Of a stretch of 28,389 bases of DNA, positions 19,420 through 28,389 are shown piece by piece. The translations under genes were made by a program, and so were the position numbers. This DNA comes from Sperchopsis tessellata. Its lineage: Eukaryota > Arthropoda > Insecta > Coleoptera > Hydrophilidae. The notes under the pieces are model-generated. The model was not told where the DNA came from, made no database searches, and saw only the letters and a program-made list of their open reading frames with translations. The first letter of the stretch is position 1. Every line of letters begins with the position of its first letter. Location: assembly GCA_033557685.1 (NCBI GenBank), contig JAWQRN010000561.1, positions 1 to 28,389 of the forward strand, given 5' to 3'.

Positions 19420-21699
19420 AGTTGAAGAGATTTAACTCATTACTAAAGAAAATCAATTATTACCACAATCAAATCCAAAGGCTACATAATATTAAATAAG
19501 CTAGATAAAAGAAGTTTTACACGTGAAAACCCAAAAGGGAATGACTTCATTATTGACCACATAATATCTAAAGTGCAATTTATAAAAAAACAAACAATCA
19601 AGTTAACAGATATAACCTTGAGTGACCATCGGATGATGGATATAGTGCTAAAAATACCCACACCACAGAATATTAAAACAGTGCAATAACTGACTACAAG
19701 ACCTTGAATGCAAACCTATCAAGGGGACTCATAAGTGAACCTATAGACTCCTTAAAAAACCTACAAGACATAACTAAAGGGGAAATAGAAAGATCCACAA
19801 AGAATGTCAAGCACAGTTACGTACTGTCGGTGAGAGAAGGGTGGTTGACCAAAGAAGTCTTCCAACAAATCAAAGAAAGAGAAGCAGCCTACACAAGCAT
19901 GATACTAAATAAAGAACCGAAAAAAACTGAAAAACTTATAAGATAAAACAAACCAAATAAATACAGCAGAAGGAAACAGCCAGAAACCTTGGAGAATAAT
20001 AAAGTAGATTAAACATGGAAATAATCAAAAGAAAGTAGAAATAAAAGAGCTTCTCACAGAAGAAGAATTGAGAAGAGAGGATGAACAAGAAACAGCTGAA
20101 ATGATAAACCAGTACTACACAGACATAGGTCAACTACTTGCAGGAAACATACAAGGGAAACACTTCAAACAAACGAAATAAAAAAGTAAAACACAACAAT
20201 ATACCAGAAATCAAAGAAATAATCAACATCAAAACTAATGCCTCACCAGGTTATGATGGAATCAAGTCAACCCAAATCAAAAATTTATCAGATGCAAATA
20301 CCCCAAAAATAGCTGAATTAATAAACAAGCACATCAAGGCAGGAACCTTTCCAAACGAACTGAAGAATTGCAAATTGCAAATTTAACTATAATCAGCAAG
20401 AAAAAACCATACACAAGAGATGTCTCTTAGAAAACATCAATACACAATATCAACACTGTTTCCAAGAGGGAAAGTGCCCGTCTACAACAATGACAAACCT
20501 AATAAACTACCTTCAATTGAACATGGATGATGTAAACTGGGTCACAAGCATAATATTAGACTTTAAAAAAGCATTTGACACAGTACAACACAACACTCTT
20601 GTCAATAAACATAGGACATAGGAATAAATAATAATGTGCAAGGAATCCTGGATAGCTACCTAAAAAACCTTAATCAATATACTATGATAAACTGCAAAAC
20701 TATTACAAGAACAACCATCAAATATGGAGTACCGTAAGGACCGATACTAGCCCGTACTTATACATCATATACATTAATGACCTAATACTCTATAAATTAC
20801 ATGGAAAAATGATGATGTATGCGGACGACTTAGCGATTTTTTATGAAAACAAAGTTGACTATAAAACACAAAGGATAATTCAAGACGACTTAGCCCTTTT
20901 ACTTAAGTGGACAAACACAAACTTATTAACACTGAATACAGACAAGTGCTTCACGATACACATAGAAAAATGCCCAAAACAGCAAACCATAGATATAAAT
21001 ATCAATTACAGAAAGTTGAAAGTTGTAAAAACAGTAAATTACCTAGGACTTACAATAGCCCAAAGCTTGACCTGGAAGCAACATATCCATGAACTTAAAA
21101 ACCGGTCCGGTTACTTCTGTTTGGCATATAAAATAAAAGACAGCCTACCAAAAAAGTATACAAAAATGGTGTATGAACACGCTATGCGAAGACAAAAATC
21201 ACATAGATGATCCCATTCTGGGGTACTGCAAGCACATCTGTAATAAATACTCGCCAAAGACAACAAGACAAACTTTTAAAAATAATATACAGCCTTAACT
21301 ACTATACCCCAACTTCAGAACTCTATCAAATCAACATCCCAGAATTAACAAAGTAAGAAACTTTGAAGATAAGAAAAATAGAATCAAAAGATGCACGTGA
21401 TAGTGAGATGAAAATACAAAGAAACAGTGACATAATCAACACTACAGAAATATACACTGCAGGAAATATATACATGGGCAGAGGAAGGACCAGGACTGGA
21501 GAAAAACGAATTTTGTACCAGGCTGTGCGAATGTACAATAATGTACCACAACGCATAAGAGGATCAACAAGAACAAGGTTTAAAATGTTGCTGAAAGACT
21601 ATATAATTCAACAAAGGCAGTTTATTAATTGAAATTAAGATTATACAGACATGGCTCATATGGGGTTTTGTGTGTTATGTTAAATAAAAAAAAATAAAG
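19420..21699 (+). pseudogene. Jockey/CR1-like non-LTR retrotransposon, decayed
   Basis: In the order of ORF2: the endonuclease end FTRENPKGNDFIIDHI and TLSDHRMMD (near 19515-19640), a linker with EGWLTKEVFQQIKEREAAY, then RT motifs ASPGYDGIKSTQIKNL (near 20240), ILDFKKAFDTVQH (near 20575), GVP*GPIL with Gln turned into a stop (near 20730), and YADDLAIFYENK (20818 on). LNTDKCFTIHIEK, VNYLGLTI and WKQHI follow. The C-terminal end is NNVPQRIRG up to a stop at 21630. A short UTR ends in an A-rich tail TAAATAAAAAAAAATAAAG at about 21681-21699. The 5' part is missing or unreadable. AFDTVQH with YADD places it in the Jockey/CR1 group. Several stops and frameshifts. Confidence 0.85.
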
Positions 21700-23206
21700 A
21701 ATTTTGAAAGAAAATAGTTTCTATATGGTTAAAAAACAATTGGAGACTGAGATAATAATTTTCATCACTAAAATGAAAATAAACAGCAATTTGATTTTAA
21801 TTTTGAACCTAGTGTTCTGGGGCCTAGAAAGAGAACCATGTTGTTTTATTGTGGTGCTTCCGAAATACCAGATAGTTGTTTCTGCAGATTTATTTAACAC
21901 AAAACAAAAACTGAAAGAAACTTGTTTTATATTTTATTTCCGCTTTCGCCAATTAAAATTACTTGGGCTCAGCCTAACAAAAGGATGTTGTATTTATGCG
22001 TAGCACCTGTAGGAAATTACACAATACAGTATGCTATTTAATTTTTCCATTGATCATTCAGTTTCGAGAAAAATGAAATTCTCTCACTTGTCATATTGGG
22101 CATGTTCACCATTGGTTCGCCACCCCTGGCCTATAGCATAGATTAACTACAAGACAGGCCAATTTGGCTTAGAGGAACGTACAAATTTGTAGCATTGCAA
22201 ATAGTACACAACCTAAGAAGCACAGAAAATGGAGAAAAAATTATTAACACCAAACAGTGAGAAACATGAACAAAATCCACAAATAAGTTCAATGAGAAAA
22301 AAATATATATCACATGAATAAGTTAGATTGTACAATGTACAATTCAAAAGAGAACTGAAACAACACTTAAATTGTATTACAATTTTATGTTATCTGGTAT
22401 TGTCCAATAGGGTTCTTGAGATGTATTTATATAATAAAAGAATCGCATAGTTTTATAGATATCAACCCATTAGTGGATAGCGTTCGTTTTATCGGACACT
22501 AGATATTTAACGTTTTCCATGGTGCTGAATAGGAGTTCTGTAACTGCGGTCATGTTGTTACATAACCTCACTTTCTATTACATGTTGTTCTGTTAAGCGT
22601 GGTTTTGTGCTGCGTGAAGAACTGACTTAATTAAATTTTTAAAAAAATCACCTTTATGAACTTCATCCACAAATAGGTTAATGTAATAAAATTCTAAAAA
22701 ATAACCAGTGCTTGAGGTATGACTTACCTTGAAATAAAGTGAGATTATTTTATAACAATTGTGAAAAACTGTGCAATCATTAAAAAGTGTAATAAAAAAA
22801 AATAATATCAGTTTAACCTCTGACTAGATTCACATAAAAGATCATAGTGACAATACTAATAAAATAAATTTAATAACAAATAAAACAAATCTTTTGGCCT
22901 CTGGGACATTAGCATACTAGAAGAGATAAAATTTTAAAAAAAAATTTCCATGCTGATACCTTATACTAACTTGCGATGGATGAAGAGAAAAATTTAAATA
23001 AACTCTCAAATTGCAATAAAAAATTACTAAATATAAATAACTAATAACTAAAATATTTAAATTACACTAATTATTTACATTATTAGTTTACTTAAACAAT
23101 TGATATTCACAAAATAGTTGAAATATTGGCACTTATTGTTTTTTTTTTTAATTTTTTCTTAATATCAATAAAAATTTGGCAACAAAATCAAAACAAACAA
23201 TTCACA
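21700..23206. other. Intergenic DNA with probable PI3K 3' UTR
   Basis: The right end (about 22900-23206) should hold the minus-strand 3' UTR of the PI3K gene. A minus-strand ATTAAA at 23152-23147 is a possible poly(A) signal, but no canonical AATAAA was seen close to the stop. The rest shows no gene. A tRNA B-box-like GGTTCGCCACC near 22115 was judged chance. Confidence 0.45.
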
Positions 23207-23335
23207 CTATGGTTTGTTATTTTTCGCTAGGTTGTGTGACGCCCAATTTAACGATGTCTTCCACGAGTTACATAAGGCTTCATCGAACTTTGATCTGAAG
23301 TGGGCCAAAGCACCGTCTTCTGATTTTGATAGTAC
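23207..23335 (-). CDS. Pi3K92E: PI3-kinase p110, last exon (C-terminal tail)
   Basis: The exon encodes VLSKSEDGALAHFRSKFDEA, then LCNSWKTSLNWASHNLAKNN, KP and a TAG stop at 23209-23207. It matches the end of class IA p110 subunits, where FxxKFDEAL...W...NWxxH forms the last helices and the membrane-contacting tail. The acceptor is TTTATAG and the frame continues from the previous exon with no split codon. The Trp of the NW motif is kept. The gene should phosphorylate PI(4,5)P2 at the plasma membrane under the p85/p60 adaptor; that is family knowledge. Confidence 0.93.
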   Translation of the reverse strand, partial: VLSKSEDGALAHFRSKFDEALCNSWKTSLNWASHNLAKNNKP

Positions 23336-23933
23336 CTATAAAGTAAAATAATTAAATTTCTTCCCAATTTCAACTTCCGTGTTAATATTTTATGTATTAT
23401 ATATCCAAATTCATTTTAGATTTATTTATGGAATCAAAATTGATAGAATACCTAACATAGACACAAGAATGGTAGATAATCCACAATTTTCATAAGATTA
23501 TTGTTTTTTTATGATAAAAATAAATACTAGAAGAAACAAGAAACTTTTAAATTATCTACTGCTCATTGTGTCCCTTGCTAATGCAACAAATTTAACAGCA
23601 TTAATTAAAAACAGTTTCTAATTTTCAGAGAAAATTAAAATGATTTTACTATAATATAAATAGCTTCAAGCTCTCTTGGACACCATATTCTCTTAAAACG
23701 TTCTAAAGTAATTGCCTATTCACACAGTCATAGATTTTCTCTAGAACAAATGTGCAGTATACCTTCTCTTTTACTTCCATATACTTTTCACCTGATCACC
23801 TGATGCAAACTACTACTATTAATCATAACGGCAAAAAAATAAATTAAAAAAAGAATTATATTCAGTCACTATTTCTACAACAAATAAAACAGTCTGCAGT
23901 TTTGTACTAAATAAAACAACAAAATATACTCAC

Positions 23934-24053
23934 CAAAGTTTCTTTTAAATAATTAAGATCTTTCTCGGAACTTAATTCTGGTAAACCAGTGGAGATCATC
24001 ATGGCAAATAGTGATAAAATTAGGCCACCGTGTTTCCGTAATATTAAAAAGGC
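23934..24053 (-). CDS. Pi3K92E: PI3-kinase p110, penultimate exon
   Basis: Forty codons, AFLILRKHGGLILSLFAMMI and then STGLPELSSEKDLNYLKETL. The GLPEL segment and the preceding hydrophobic helix are hallmarks of the C-lobe of class I PI3-kinases (LFxxMxxxGxPEL). The acceptor (TTTTCTCTAG) and donor (GTGAGT) are clear, and both boundaries fall between codons. The similarity is closer to p110 beta/delta-type sequences than to p110 alpha, as expected for the single insect class IA catalytic subunit. Confidence 0.95.
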
Positions 24054-24319
24054 CTAGAGAAAAGAACATAAGTAATATATAATATGTTGAGTTATACTCT
24101 AATATTGTTTAGATATTGTGACAGAATGCTTTAGTTTACATCGAAAATATTTACACTTTAACAGAAAGGAATATGTAACTCATATATTGCATATTACAAA
24201 TACGATTAATTGATATTAATTTATGAAACATGTATACGCCTTAATATACCTAAATGATACTGCGCCTACAATAGGACAAGCAATTTAATTATTTTACAAA
24301 CATCTATAAGAGCAAACTA

Positions 24320-25710
24320 AAGGTGTCCCAACAAGAGCGAAAATTTTAAATTTGGCGCCGTTTTACTGTTGTGCTTTAGCAGTCGAACCATTATGACAGT
24401 TCTATAGTAGACAGTCCGCCATTATTAAAAATAGTTCGCTATTAGACACAACAACATATTCTTATTGTTAAACATTATTTTAAAAATGGTGAAAGTTTGA
24501 TTACCACGATTCGCAAATTGCATCCAATTTTTGGTAATCAAAATGTTCCAAGTGCATCAACTGTGAAGAGAATAATCGAAAAATTCAAGGAGACTGGGTC
24601 GATTACTGTTGTCAGACCAAATGTGTCACTGTGTTACCCCATTAATTAATTCATTAGTTATTGGCCGACCACGTGTTGTACGCGGGTGGAAATTTCATTG
24701 TTAATGTTCCAGTTCGGAAAGCGCCTCTAGCGGCAGCGTCATTGAATTTAGACCCTTCGTCTGTGACTATAAAAGACGAATTGCCGGAAATCAAAGTCAA
24801 TCGAGGTCCGCCACAGCCAGCAACGGTCGCAAGGTAAACATTCTCAACACTATACTTGGTACATAAATATACTGCATTTATTATCTTCAACATATCTCCA
24901 TATATATTTCTATTATAAATCAACTCTATATATTATATCTTGTGTACTTTTGTTTTATACTTAATTTATTTCTTTACTTAATTCTTTTATATTGAACTCT
25001 AATGTATTTTTAGTTACTACTACAACTAATAATTTTCACTGCATTAGTTTAATATACATTCTGTTTGCAACTTTACTTATTTTCTTTTCTTCTAAATTGT
25101 TTCCTTTTATAATTACTGTTTTATACCCCCTTGTGTGTTCCTACTGCTTCCTCCCTCCCCCCCATGTTGGTGGCTGTAAGTTGTTCAAGAATATCAACTG
25201 ATCATTGGCCCATTTTTCATCGAAGACGCTGCCGGCAATGCACAAACAGTCAATGACGAAAGGTATCGGGGCATGATAACCCAGTTTTTTGTGCCTCAAA
25301 TGGATGGATTGAACTCAAAGACATGTGGTTCTAACATGACGGTGCCACTTGCCACACACATCACATGAAACAAGGGCATTATCCCATTTGGGCGATCAGA
25401 ATTGGGCGCATAGATCATGCAATTTAACGCCTTTAGACTTCTTTCTCCGGGGTTTTTTGAAGTCAAAAGTTTATGTCAACAAGCTCACGACCACCCAAGC
25501 CTTGAAGGAGGAGATTAGACGCTGTATCACCCAAATCCAGCCACAGTTATGCCAAAACATAAATGTGCCAGCAAAGCCAAAGAGGGCATTTATCAGATGT
25601 GTTATTCCGTACGTAATTCCCGCATGTCTACTTTATGATTAAATCAAAATTTCGGTATTTTCTCAAAAAAACTTAAAAATTTAAATTTTCCGCTGTTGTT
25701 GGGACACCTT
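24320..25710 (+). mobile_element. Tc1/mariner-superfamily element with interrupted transposase
   Basis: The ends are inverted repeats AAGGTGTCCCAACA, with TA on both sides (24318-24319 and 25711-25712). The + strand encodes pieces of a transposase: YFKNGESLITTIRKLHPIFG and ASTVKRIIEKFKETGSI (DNA-binding part, 24470-24620). After a break come GPFFIEDAAGNAQTVNDERY, RGMITQFFVPQMDG, an HDGATCH motif with a stop just before it, and LTPLDFFL followed by GFLKSKVYVNK. The DNA-binding and catalytic parts are separated by about 570 bp of foreign sequence (24624-25200). Length without that insert is about 820 bp, so host-coding material is also lost. The family is IS630/Tc1/mariner-like; subfamily not assigned. 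Confidence 0.82.
24624..25200 (+). mobile_element. LTR-like insertion in the transposase (possible solo LTR)
   Basis: It starts near TGTCACTGTGTTACCCC, has a TATA box at 24768-24775 (TATAAAAG) about 145 bases in, and a long T-rich 3' half. This resembles a Gypsy-type LTR. The right edge and the target duplication could not be fixed, and a TG...CA pair of ends was not verified. It replaces the middle of the transposase. Confidence 0.35.
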
Positions 25711-25712
25711 TA

Positions 25713-26616
25713 GTATATTGTCTGATACTTGTTATGGAGATGTAAAGGAACTTTTTCAGGGAAAATGCGCTGTCTAAAAAAGACAATGAGGATGGAAGAT
25801 TAAATATTATGGATATATACGAAAACCTGGATGCGTGAACGGTAGGATTACACACACAATAGTCAGTATGATGTAACTGGGTTTGTGCAATAGGTATTAT
25901 AGATCTAAACAAAGCAATAAGATGAATCCGAGTAAATCAAAAGTAGAGTTAATATTAAAAAAGTTGGTTGGTGTAATATTTTAAGAGGTTTTCTTGTCAT
26001 GAGCTTGGAAAATCAGCTTTACTGTCCGCACGAATTTATTTGCAAATTTATTTATATCTTCATTAATGTTTCAATTTAAACAATCATTCTTTTACAAATT
26101 AACTCCCTTAAAGATATTTGCTAGTTACACATGTGGCATGTTATTAATTATACTACAATGTCACCATTGTAAAAAATTATATGAATTAATTTATTTTACG
26201 CGTTCTTCGTTTGCCATATTATATTATACTATACTATCTAAAAATGTTAATGTCGATACTTATTGTTTACCTCAATTCTCAATTACCTCCATTTTAGATA
26301 TATATATTGTGTTGCCTAAGTTTTACTAGCATTATTTAATTGCATGTGACATCAAACACCTTAACTATTTTGGATTATAACATGATAGGAACAATAGGGC
26401 CGTTACTTTTACAGAGAGTATTTTTGTCCACACTGTACCGCGAGCGTAATTTCTGGTAAAACCAGCATCTGTTGGATATATTACCTACGATCAGATAAGC
26501 AACAAACTTTCTCCTTTTCAATGTGGGTAATTCCAAGACGCACTATAACAGGAAAAAAAGGGAGGTTTTTATGACTACAGAAGTTAGTAGTAGTCGTTTA
26601 TCGGCCTTCAACAAAT
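25713..26616. other. Intronic DNA, nothing recognised
   Basis: AT-rich, without coding similarity or clear repeat on either strand. Confidence 0.45.
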
Positions 26617-26696
26617 GATAGTTCATCTTGAGTTCTCAAACATGACAGTCCATCTTGAATTCTCAAACACGACAACACATCTTAAATTCGTCGAAG
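26617..26696 (+). repeat. 27-bp tandem repeat, three units
   Basis: Units begin GATAGTTCATCTTGAGTTCT, GACAGTCCATCTTGAATTCT and GACAACACATCTTAAATTCG at 26617, 26644 and 26671. The third is the most diverged. No coding significance seen. Confidence 0.7.
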
Positions 26697-26867
26697 TAAT
26701 TTGGGTCACACTGTTGAACAACTCAAATTGTTTTAACTATAAATAAGTACTTTGCACAGTTCGGGTTATTTGTTTAAAATTATAACAGTGCGTGAAACAT
26801 TCAAATCCATCCTTTTTCATGCACATATTCCGTTCCTAATATGCCTCTAATATAAGAATATAATGGG

Positions 26868-26993
26868 GCAAGGTCCAAAAAGGAAATAACCAACTATCTA
26901 TATATGTTTAGTGATAATCTAGTCTTTTTGACTCGATATATTTTATCACTAAACATTTATAGATAGTTGGTTGTTTCCATTTAGGATCTTCTC
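26868..26993. repeat. Imperfect hairpin element in PI3K intron
   Basis: The left arm GGAAATAACCAACTATCTAT with GTTTAGTGATA and the right arm TATCACTAAAC with ATAGATAGTTGGTTGTTTCC are inverted copies, separated by about 35 bases containing GACTCGATATA. Imperfect pairing continues outward (ATATAATGGGG...). It fits a MITE. No target duplication was confirmed. Confidence 0.6.
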
Positions 26994-27279
26994 CTATTAT
27001 ATGTATAATATGGAACACCCCTACTCCTCAACAACATATTCGTCTAATATAAAGCAAGAGAAGAGAAGCCCATACACACAAGACTGCGGTTGTTGGAACC
27101 GATACATATACAGGTACTCAGAAATTGGAATTAAGGTAAACGAAAACATTTTACTCAAGTTTGCATACAAGAAATTCACTTTGTTTTACACAAGACAGAA
27201 TCCACGCCATTATTTTTACAGTTCACATTGGTCCTTCGAAGTAAACTCTTACATACCCAACATTTTGCTCTTTCCTTCT

Positions 27280-27387
27280 AATCAGATAAGCCACAACATT
27301 TTGGTTCTTCGTATAAGTGTCAACCTTTTAATCCTCCAAACCAGATTAATATCAACATTTTAGTTCTTCGAGCCGTATAAGTGTCAA
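27280..27387 (+). repeat. Two-unit direct repeat of about 55 bp
   Basis: AATCAGATAAGCCACAACAT with TTGGTTCTTC and GTATAAGTGTCAA recurs as AACCAGATTAATATCAACAT with TTAGTTCTTCG and GTATAAGTGTCAA. The second unit has a 5-base insertion (AGCCG). Confidence 0.6.
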
Positions 27388-28100
27388 TAGTTATTGGTAT
27401 TAATTATTCCTTTTATTTTATTGATGTGCCTTGGTTAAATTGTTTAATGGACTTTAAGTTAACCCTTTGTTTGGTTATGTATTTTGACATAATTTTGTGA
27501 AGTAACTTTACATTGAATTGTACCTTGTTAATGAACATTATCTTTTTACTTTGACAGTGGTTTTCTCAGGGTTATAATTATTGGATTATTAGAAATATAT
27601 TTCTGCTTATTTTCCAGAATAGATTTTCTACATTAAGTTTACAGAATAGTTTCAGTGGATTCCCAAAAGGGATTTTTGCTTTGATTTTTATTATAAGCTA
27701 ACACAACGAAATAAGTTCTAAACGATTATCATAAAGATGTAAATACTTATATACATATTAATTATAATTACTTTATTATGGCCAAATTAAGGTGTGTTCA
27801 TGCCTCGTTAATGTAATTTAATTTAAGATAATGCAAAATCGTTAAAATACATTGTGGAGGAAATCGACAACAGAGAAATTGATTTCTTGCAGTCAAAAAA
27901 AATGGGAAGTCATACAGTAAGTTGGCGCAATTTTTGCAAAAGTGAGCTGAAAGTAACCTCTACACCAATTGGTTATAAGAGAAGTCGATTATGATGATGA
28001 TCTTATAATTTCTAGGGATTAAGAAAATTCCATAATTGAGATTGTCTTTTGTTTCATTAATACGTGGTTTCAACAGTAAAAAATATCAAGATTTACTTAC
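27388..28100. other. Intronic DNA, nothing recognised
   Basis: AT-rich intron sequence directly downstream of the PI3K exon at 28101, with stops in all frames. Confidence 0.45.
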
Positions 28101-28265
28101 CTTTTCACAATATTCTTGAAATAACTTAAATTCTAAGTTGTTCTTTTGTCCTTTGCTAATCACATGTACAAAGTCGTGGGTTAATACAAAAGGCACTCGT
28201 TCTCTCTTGAATCCAAATTTCTCCTTAAAATGCCCTAAGATGTGACCAAAATCTATGTGAAACAA
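28101..28265 (-). CDS. Pi3K92E: PI3-kinase p110 catalytic exon (DFG and activation loop)
   Basis: Fifty-five codons starting LFHIDFGHILGHFKEKFGFK. HIDFGH holds the metal-binding Asp of the DFG motif. KEKFGFKRERVPFVLTHDF is the activation loop, whose basic residues (KFGFKRER) select PI(4,5)P2 in class I enzymes. The exon ends LFQEYCEK at the donor GTAAGT (28100). The acceptor is ATTTTCAG (28267-28266). The catalytic DRHxxN loop is expected in the exon just upstream, outside the window. All visible key residues are intact, so a working kinase is expected. The family is class I p110, most like Drosophila Pi3K92E. Confidence 0.97.
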
Positions 28266-28297
28266 CTGAAAATAAAAAAAATAGTCAATACTAAGAA

Positions 28298-28389
28298 TTT
28301 GTTGCTTCCTTAGCCGTACATAAATGTGTAATTTAAATATTTGAAAAATCAAATATCGAGCAAACCGGCCAAGTCGATATATTAAATAC
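28298..28389 (+). repeat. Repeat family A copy, cut by window edge
   Basis: GTTGCTTCCTTAGCCGTAC, the internal hairpin ATATTTGAAAAATCAAATAT and CAAACCGGCCAAGTCGATAT match the copy at 1291. GAATTT precedes it as in other copies. It starts about 30 bases upstream of the PI3K splice acceptor, on the opposite strand to the gene. Confidence 0.65.

Larger units (their letters stand above)
24054..28100 (-). other. 4-kb PI3K intron with nested transposable elements
   Basis: The intron lies between the donor GTAAGT at 28100 and the acceptor at 24054 on the minus strand. It contains the Tc1/mariner-superfamily element 24320-25710 with an LTR-like insertion, tandem repeats at 26617-26696 and 27280-27387, and a hairpin element near 26868-26993. 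The stretches 25713-26616 and 27388-28100 show no gene or recognised element. Confidence 0.85.

Noticed and set aside
21704..22003. 99-codon frame on + strand after the LINE tail
   Set aside because: No recognised motif, starts inside the A-rich tail region, and codon use is like the surrounding non-coding DNA.
22100..22135. tRNA B-box-like GGTTCGCCACC
   Set aside because: No A box at the right distance and no cloverleaf, so neither a tRNA nor a tRNA-derived SINE can be claimed.
24654..25201. Short frames on both strands inside the transposon
   Set aside because: They fall in the LTR-like insertion and match no protein family I know.
26971..27363. Open frame of 130 codons on + strand in the PI3K intron
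   Set aside because: It overlaps the hairpin arm and one tandem repeat, has no recognisable domain and an AT-biased composition. Probably chance.

Overview
The window is AT-rich animal DNA, most likely from an insect. The evidence is GT-AG introns, two conserved metazoan genes of signalling and membrane traffic, and many decayed mariner, Tc1/mariner-like and R1/Jockey-type elements. No rRNA, convincing tRNA, CRISPR or bacterial-type gene was seen. The species cannot be named from the sequence.

Two host genes converge. On the + strand, five exons between 5884 and 14340 encode the last 442 residues of a MICAL-like protein: Pro/Lys-rich linkers, the C-terminal bMERB (Rab-binding) domain, and a lysine-rich tail ending at a stop, with a poly(A) signal about 125 bases on. 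Its LIM and CH exons should lie left of the window. On the - strand, three exons (28265-28101, 24053-23934, 23335-23207) encode the last 137 residues of a class IA PI3-kinase p110 subunit (Pi3K92E-like), including the DFG motif and the activation loop. The rest of that gene lies to the right. Nothing here suggests the two genes act together.

Transposon remains fill almost everything else. Left to right: a repeat module (1010-1555), an internally deleted mariner with intact ends (2975-3964), a decayed LINE (about 4085-4960), several long foldback elements in the MICAL-like introns (6569-6983, 7241-7493, 10005-10142), a probable 1.5 kb solo LTR (10311-11843), a second decayed mariner (13036-13739) with a foldback inserted in it, an R1-like LINE on the - strand (15360-17330) with another foldback inserted in it, a Jockey/CR1-like LINE on the + strand (about 19420-21699), and a Tc1/mariner-superfamily element in the PI3K intron (24320-25710) that itself carries an LTR-like insertion.

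The most unusual signal is a set of small non-coding foldback repeats. Three insertions have recoverable empty sites, and their direct repeats are 11-16 bp, too long for ordinary TIR transposons. Two copies of one family share the same termini. Nearby there are repeated motifs shaped like the hammerhead-ribozyme core (CUGANGA, stem II, GAAA), as reported in Penelope-like retroelements. A non-autonomous, possibly retroposed and ribozyme-derived family is a reasonable but unproven reading.
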